A DNA stretch of 6,717 bases, from assembly GCA_031289935.1 (NCBI GenBank), contig JAITON010000210.1, positions 1 through 6,717 of the forward strand, given 5' to 3'. Both the position numbers and the translations under genes were made by a program. Source of the DNA: Treponema sp. (lineage in GTDB: Bacteria; Spirochaetota; Spirochaetia; Treponematales; Breznakiellaceae). Position 1 is the stretch's first letter, and each line of letters starts with the position of its first letter. The notes under the pieces are model-generated. The model did no database searches. It saw only the letters and a program-made list of their open reading frames with translations, and had not been told where the DNA came from. Positions 1 to 3,564 of the stretch are shown here, in pieces.

Positions 1-261
1 CTGGAGGGGCCGGGGCGGCTGGAGGAGCTGCTGAGGATTATCTACTGGGCGGAGTACGGGGAGCTCGTGGACGCGGGGCAGGAGCATGACCGTGAGGTGG
101 TGCGGCGGACGTTCTCGCACATGAGCTGGCTTTCGAACGCGCAGCGGGTGAAGAAGGGGCTGGAGCTGACGCCGAAGGCGCGGCGGGGGAGTGTGGTACA
201 CTGTACATATAATGATTTTACAGGAGGCTGGTATGCAAACTGCCGCTTACGGTGTCTATAA
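1..261 (+). CDS. 3' end of an unrecognised gene (5' end outside window)
   Basis: Frame 1 is open from the first base to the TAA at 259-261, giving 86 residues without a required start in the window. The first ~63 codons use almost only G- or C-ending codons, chiefly GGG, CTG, GAG, GCG and CGG, and encode a charged, helix-like sequence (for example EELLRIIYWAEYGELVDAG), so real coding is likely there. From about 190 onward the frame becomes AT-rich and runs through the promoter, SD and first codons of the antitoxin gene. That tail looks accidental, as if the original 3' end had been lost or replaced. I do not recognise the family. The G-ending codon preference differs from the C-ending preference of polA further along, so this may be a different kind of gene or of foreign origin. 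Confidence 0.5.
   Translation: MEGPGRLEELLRIIYWAEYGELVDAGQEHDREVVRRTFSHMSWLSNAQRVKKGLELTPKARRGSVVHCTYNDFTGGWYANCRLRCL
196..206. promoter_or_regulatory. Palindrome GTACA-C-TGTAC, possible toxin-antitoxin operator
   Basis: A perfect 5-bp inverted repeat around a single central C lies one base upstream of the -10 box of the toxin-antitoxin pair. VapBC-type complexes usually repress their own promoter by binding palindromes near the -10 or start site, so this is a good operator candidate. The role is inferred from position only. Confidence 0.4.
208..213 (+). promoter_or_regulatory. -10 box (TATAAT) of the vapBC-type promoter
   Basis: An exact TATAAT lies 19 bases before the antitoxin ATG. Nothing resembling TTGACA sits 16-18 bp upstream, where the sequence is a G run, so the -35 is weak or replaced by an activator or other contacts. 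The SD AGGAGG at 222-227 follows, 5 bases before the ATG. Confidence 0.55.
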
Positions 262-469
262 ACAGGGACAAATACTCTTGAATGAGGCGCCTTCTGTGTT
301 CGACAATTCCCCGGTCATTGTGGTATTTCTTGAACAGAAACCGGCGGAAAAACCGAAACTCAGGGATTTTTTCACGCTCTGCGGGGCTTGGGAAGACACC
401 CGAAACGCGGATGCCATTATCGCGGATATTCGCGGCAGTAGAACCGCCAGAGACGATGTCCGGCTATGA
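233..469 (+). CDS. VapB-type antitoxin of a type II toxin-antitoxin pair
   Basis: A 78-residue protein, probably the labile antitoxin that binds and neutralises the PIN-domain RNase encoded next to it and helps repress the shared promoter. The ATG at 233 is chosen because AGGAGG lies 5 bases upstream; a longer version from 191 would run back through the promoter. Residues 1-33 could form a beta-rich part (YGVYKQGQ, then PVIVVF). The C-terminal part, GAWEDTRNADAIIADIR (51-67) followed by SRTARDDVRL, resembles the toxin-binding tails of small antitoxins paired with VapC proteins. No classic AbrB or ribbon-helix-helix motif is obvious to me, so the DNA-binding fold is not assigned. The TGA overlaps the toxin ATG as ATGA, as expected for translational coupling. 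The family call rests mainly on size, the tail and the neighbour. Confidence 0.75.
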   Translation: MQTAAYGVYKQGQILLNEAPSVFDNSPVIVVFLEQKPAEKPKLRDFFTLCGAWEDTRNADAIIADIRGSRTARDDVRL

Positions 470-909
470 AGTACCTGCTTGTACACTCAACCGAGCGACG
501 AAGGAGCGAAGGTTCCCCTCTTGACACCAATATCTGCGTCTATTTTCTGAACCAACACCCCAACGTGGTGGCGCGAATGAATCAAGCCGCTGATGAAGAT
601 TTGGGTGTTTCAATCGTGACTATCGGGGAATTGCAGTTCGGCGCGTATAATTCACAAAAGGTCGAACATAACCTCAACCGGATTAATACCTTCAGGCAGA
701 TGGTACAAACCACTTATTTGACCCTGGAAATTACTGAAGAATACGCGAAAATCAAAGCCAATCTTCGAAAAGCAGGATACGCAGTGGACGATTTCGATAT
801 TCTTATCGGCGCCACGGCAATCGTCAACAATCTCACGCTGATAACCAACAACACCAAACATTTTGAGAACATCTTTGGCCTCTCGCTGGCTAATTGGTCG
901 GCGGCGTAA
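466..909 (+). CDS. vapC: VapC-type PIN-domain ribonuclease toxin with a 14-residue insertion
   Basis: A 147-residue PIN-domain protein. VapC toxins are Mg2+-dependent RNases that cut tRNA or other RNAs when freed from their antitoxin. The acidic catalytic set is visible: D20 in LDTN, E55 in TIGEL and D111 in DDFDILIGATA; the TNNTKHF segment (127-133) and a closing GL...NW complete the family pattern. Members usually begin MKYLLDTN. Here MKYLL is separated from DTN by residues 6-19 (VHSTERRRSEGSPL), adding 14 residues without breaking the frame. In PIN folds the first beta strand leads directly into that aspartate, so the insertion may weaken or abolish activity, unless PL-DTN can form the strand instead. 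The start at 466 overlaps the antitoxin stop by 4 nt. Family call is firm; activity is uncertain. Confidence 0.85.
   Translation: MKYLLVHSTERRRSEGSPLDTNICVYFLNQHPNVVARMNQAADEDLGVSIVTIGELQFGAYNSQKVEHNLNRINTFRQMVQTTYLTLEITEEYAKIKANLRKAGYAVDDFDILIGATAIVNNLTLITNNTKHFENIFGLSLANWSAA
481..522 (+). repeat. 42-bp in-frame insertion within the vapC-type gene
   Basis: Removing these 42 bases restores the usual MKYLLDTN start of VapC proteins. CTTG occurs at both boundaries (478-481 and 520-523), compatible with a short target duplication. Inside, AACC (489-492) and GGTT (511-514) form short inverted ends, and GAGCGA is repeated directly at 493-498 and 504-509. It could be a copy of a small dispersed repeat. 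The alternative is an unusual but native N-terminal extension. Confidence 0.45.
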
Positions 910-936
910 GGGCCCCACACGGAGGCGCCAACGGGG

Positions 937-966
937 CTGGCAAAGAAACAGAGAATGGCTTATACT
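937..966 (+). promoter_or_regulatory. Likely sigma-70 promoter of the carboxypeptidase gene
   Basis: TATACT at 961-966 is a good -10 box. CTGGCA at 937-942 matches TTGACA at four of six positions with an 18-bp spacer. Transcription would begin near 973, leaving a leader of about 32 bases that contains the SD before the ATG at 1005. Confidence 0.45.
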
Positions 967-994
967 TGGCCTTTGTTCGTATCATGACCAACAC

Positions 995-1000
995 GGAGGA
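995..1000 (+). promoter_or_regulatory. Shine-Dalgarno GGAGGA deciding the start at 1005
   Basis: GGAGGA lies 4 bases before the ATG at 1005. The alternative in-frame ATG at 984 has no SD and would fall only about 11 bases after the likely transcription start. Confidence 0.7.
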
Positions 1001-1004
1001 ATCT

Positions 1005-2528
1005 ATGCGTTTTGAAGATACCCTAAACAAGCTCCACGCCCTGGACCGGGAATGCGGGCTGCTGAGCGAGGTAACGGCCCTTTTAAGCTGGGATCAGGAA
1101 GTCAATCTCCCCAGAGCGGGGGTCGAGGAGCGGGCCGAGCAGATGGCCCTTATGGAGGGTCTGGTCCACGGGCGGGCCACGAGCCCGGAAATCGACAAAC
1201 TCCTGCGGGAATTGGGCTCCACTTCGGAGAACCCCCGGGGGGATGAGAGCCTGCCGGCCCTGGAACGGGATTTTTGCAAGGTCCTGCGCCGGGAATACGA
1301 CCGCATGGCCAAGCTGCCGCCGGATTTTGTCCGGGAATACGCCCGGGCCCAGGGTATTTCCCAGGCTGCCTGGGCGGAGGCCCGGAAACGCAACGATTTT
1401 GCCGCCTTTGCGCCTCATTTGCAAAACATGGTGGATATCATGCGCCGGGCGGCGGGCTACTGGGGCGGTTCCGGGGCCGGGGTCTATGACTGCCTCCTGG
1501 ACCTGTACGAGCCGGGGGTCAAGGCCGATGAGATCAGCCGGCTCTTCAAGCCCCTGCGGGAGCGGCTTTCGGCGCTGATCAGGCAGATCGCCGCCCGGCC
1601 CCAGCCGGATACCTCCTTTGTGGAGGGTGAATACGACCCGGACCAGCAGGCCCGCTATAACCACGAGCTCATGAAGCGTCTGGGCTTTCCCCTGGACCGG
1701 GGCCGTCTGGACGTGAGCGCCCACCCCTTTACCAACGGCATGGGCTATAACGATATACGCATCACTACCCGCTATGCCAAGAATGATCCCCTTTCGTCTA
1801 TATTCTCGGTGATCCACGAATCGGGCCACGCCTTCTACGAGCTCCATATCGCGCCGGAGCTCCGGGGAAGCAGCCTGGGCCAGGGGGTTTCCATGGGGAT
1901 TCACGAGTCCCAGTCCCGGCTTTTGGAGAACGTCGTGGGCCGCAGCCGCTCCTTCTGGGAGGGCCAGTTTCCGGCGCTTAAAGAATTCTTCCCCCGGCAG
2001 CTTGGCCAGGTTTCCCTGGACGCCTTCTACCGGGCGGTCAACCGGGTACAGCCATCCCTTATCCGCACCGAGGCCGATGAGGTGAGTTATAGCCTCCACA
2101 TCATCCTGCGCTTCGAGCTGGAAAGACGTATCTTTGCGGGGGAGCTGGCCGTAAACGACCTGCCGAAGGCCTGGGAGGAGTCCATGAAGGAGTTCCTGGG
2201 GCTGGCCCCGGATACCGATGCCCAGGGGGTGTTGCAAGACATCCACTGGTCGCAGGGTTCCTTCGGCTACTTCCCGAGCTACGCTCTGGGGAACCTCTAC
2301 GGGCTCCAATTCTGGCAGAAACTCCGCTCGGACCTGCCCGGTGCAGACGCCGCCATTGCCGCAGGGAACTTCGAGCCTATCCATACCTGGCTGGCCGATA
2401 CCATCCACTGCTGGGGCAAGCGGCTTGACCCGCCGGAGCTCCTCAAAAAGGTTACCGGCCAGGTCCTGGCGCCCGATGCCTTCCTGGACTACGTGGAAAC
2501 CAAGTACGCGGGTATCTACGGGCTCTAG
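1005..2528 (+). CDS. M32-family (Taq-type) thermostable-like metallocarboxypeptidase
   Basis: A 507-residue cytosolic zinc carboxypeptidase of peptidase family M32, which removes C-terminal amino acids from peptides. Length is typical of the family (about 500). The zinc motif H271-E272-S-G-H275 is complete, and HESQSR at 300-305 supplies the expected third ligand, E301, 30 residues after H271. Further conserved segments are visible: NDIRITTRY before the zinc site, IRTEADEVSYSLHIILRFELE after it, and GSFGYFPSYALGNLY near the C-terminus. The N-terminal half is helical and starts with a family-like region, LLSEVTALLSWDQEVNLP. No signal peptide or membrane segment is present. The start is set at 1005 by its SD; a reading frame reaching back to 894 would overlap vapC and lacks support. 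The gene appears to be transcribed alone. The likely role is peptide turnover. Confidence 0.95.
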   Translation: MRFEDTLNKLHALDRECGLLSEVTALLSWDQEVNLPRAGVEERAEQMALMEGLVHGRATSPEIDKLLRELGSTSENPRGDESLPALERDFCKVLRREYDRMAKLPPDFVREYARAQGISQAAWAEARKRNDFAAFAPHLQNMVDIMRRAAGYWGGSGAGVYDCLLDLYEPGVKADEISRLFKPLRERLSALIRQIAARPQPDTSFVEGEYDPDQQARYNHELMKRLGFPLDRGRLDVSAHPFTNGMGYNDIRITTRYAKNDPLSSIFSVIHESGHAFYELHIAPELRGSSLGQGVSMGIHESQSRLLENVVGRSRSFWEGQFPALKEFFPRQLGQVSLDAFYRAVNRVQPSLIRTEADEVSYSLHIILRFELERRIFAGELAVNDLPKAWEESMKEFLGLAPDTDAQGVLQDIHWSQGSFGYFPSYALGNLYGLQFWQKLRSDLPGADAAIAAGNFEPIHTWLADTIHCWGKRLDPPELLKKVTGQVLAPDAFLDYVETKYAGIYGL

Positions 2529-2593
2529 GGAAGCGCTGGTTAACGTTCCCCGTTCTGAGTAGTAAACCCCTTCAAATGTTCCTCATGTTTTGC

Positions 2594-2621
2594 TTGAAAA
2601 TACCGATGATAGAACTATACC
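2594..2621 (+). promoter_or_regulatory. Candidate sigma-70 promoter of the fliS-flgN-polA operon
   Basis: TTGAAA at 2594-2599 and TATACC at 2616-2621 are separated by 16 bp within a markedly AT-rich 118-base gap between the carboxypeptidase and fliS genes. The nearby ACCGATGA (2602-2609) resembles the -10 of flagellar sigma-28 promoters, but no TAAA box stands at the right distance, so the sigma-70 reading is preferred. Confidence 0.45.
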
Positions 2622-2646
2622 TTTATATATAACAGGGAGGGTTATT

Positions 2647-3090
2647 GTGGCTTATATCAACGCACTATCCGCATACCGGGAAACCCGGATCAAGACTGCC
2701 AGCCAGGGGCAGCTTGTCGTGATGCTCTACGAGGAAGCGGTAAAGCAGCTTGACCGGGGGCTGGAGCTTATCGGATCCGGGCTGAAGGGGAACAAGAACC
2801 CCGGCAAGATCGAGAAAATAGGCAAGGCCATTATCAGGGCCCAGGAAATCATCACGGAATTGATGGTTTCCCTGGATTTTGAGCAGTGCGGGGATATTGC
2901 GAAGAATCTCTTTTCCCTCTATACCTGGTTTAATCAGGAACTGCTGGAATCGAGTGTTTCCCAGGATACCACGCGGATTACGGTGGTCCGCAATATGCTC
3001 AACGAGCTGCGGAGCGCCTGGGTAGAGATTGCCGCCAAGACTTCCACCGAGGGCATGGGGGATCCTGCGGGGGTGAGCCTTGCCGGCTAG
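2647..3090 (+). CDS. fliS: FliS, flagellin-export chaperone
   Basis: A 147-residue protein of the FliS family. FliS binds the C-terminal helix of flagellin in the cytoplasm, prevents early polymerisation and delivers it to the flagellar export apparatus. The N-terminus (AYINALSAYRETRIKTASQ, then QLVVMLYEEAVKQLDRGLEL) matches the family pattern AY..Y....I.TASQ..L..MLYE.A. The rest forms the expected helical bundle (IIRAQEIITELMVSLDFEQ; LFSLYTWFNQELLESS), ending in a loose tail after residue 135. GTG at 2647 is chosen over an upstream TTG at 2590 because GGGAGG at 2635-2640 lies 6 bases before it and the family begins at AYINALSAY. Length is a little over the usual ~125-150. It is first in a likely operon with a FlgN-like gene. 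Confidence 0.92.
   Translation: MAYINALSAYRETRIKTASQGQLVVMLYEEAVKQLDRGLELIGSGLKGNKNPGKIEKIGKAIIRAQEIITELMVSLDFEQCGDIAKNLFSLYTWFNQELLESSVSQDTTRITVVRNMLNELRSAWVEIAAKTSTEGMGDPAGVSLAG
3069..3076 (+). promoter_or_regulatory. Near-consensus Shine-Dalgarno for the TTG start at 3080
   Basis: GGGGGTGA matches the extended consensus GGAGGTGA at seven of eight positions and sits 3 bases before TTG at 3080, inside the last codons of fliS. It is the main evidence that the rare TTG start is real. The frame is closed by TGA at 3074-3076, so no earlier start is possible. Confidence 0.65.
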
Positions 3091-3547
3091 TCTCCATGCC
3101 CGGCAGGGCGAAGCTGCGGCCTTGAAGCGGCTGGGGGAACTCCTCGGAACACAGCGGGGCCGGTTTGAAGAATACCTCCAGGTCCTGGACGGCCAGTTTG
3201 AGGCAATCCAAACCGGCACGGCGGAGTCTCTGGCGGCCCATATCAGGCTGGAAGAGAAGCTGGCCCAGGACATTTTCGCGCTTAGGAAGGTGATTGATCC
3301 CCTGGAAGCTATCTGCCCCCTGAACGGGCTTTCCGGCGAGGAGGCGGGGATTTGCGGCCTGAAATCGGCTCTGGAGGAGCTGAGACAGGAGGCGGCCCTG
3401 CGGATAAGCCGAAACAAGGATCTGCTGACCAAACGCATGGAGGAGGTTCGCTCCGAGCTCAAGGCCATGCGGGGGAACCCCTACGCGGTCCGGCGCTCCA
3501 TCTACGCCGATTCTCTGGCTCCTTCCATGATAGACATTCAGGGCTGA
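3080..3547 (+). CDS. FlgN-like flagellar export chaperone (putative)
   Basis: A 155-residue, almost wholly helical protein. Residues 15-65 (ALKRLGELLGTQRGRFEEYL, then DGQFEAIQTGTAESLAAHI and RLEEKLAQDIFAL) have the length, charge pattern and coiled-coil character of the FlgN family. FlgN chaperones the hook-filament junction proteins FlgK and FlgL. The C-terminal part has a second helix (residues ~93-130) and ends NPYAVRRSIYADSLAPSMIDIQG, resembling the short conserved tail (ending ID..G) of many FlgN proteins. No membrane segment is present. It starts with TTG 11 nt inside fliS, so translation is probably coupled. The pairing with another flagellar chaperone strengthens the call, but coiled-coil proteins are easily misassigned. 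The polA start lies 17 nt after its stop. Confidence 0.6.
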   Translation: MPASLHARQGEAAALKRLGELLGTQRGRFEEYLQVLDGQFEAIQTGTAESLAAHIRLEEKLAQDIFALRKVIDPLEAICPLNGLSGEEAGICGLKSALEELRQEAALRISRNKDLLTKRMEEVRSELKAMRGNPYAVRRSIYADSLAPSMIDIQG

Positions 3548-3564
3548 TCCGTACATAATGGCCC

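Noticed and set aside
521..546. TTGACA at 521-526 as a separate promoter for the toxin
   Set aside because: No -10 element lies 16-18 bp downstream; the hexamer arises from the junction of the insertion with the conserved LDT codons.
894..1004. Longer N-terminus for the carboxypeptidase (GTG at 894 or ATG at 984)
   Set aside because: The extra residues overlap vapC and the likely promoter; the SD at 995-1000 fits only the ATG at 1005.
1083..2408. 441-residue open frame on the - strand opposite the carboxypeptidase gene
   Set aside because: It is a shadow of GC-rich codons; the + strand frame has clear M32 motifs, while the - strand product shows no recognisable domain and no SD-supported start.
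2529..2560. Terminator after the carboxypeptidase gene
   Set aside because: Only a 4-bp stem (AACG/CGTT) is present and there is no T-run, so termination here is not supported.
2583..2609. Sigma-28 flagellar promoter before fliS
   Set aside because: ACCGATGA resembles the -10 element, but no TAAA box stands at 13-16 bases upstream; the nearest TAAA (2563-2566) is 35 bases away.
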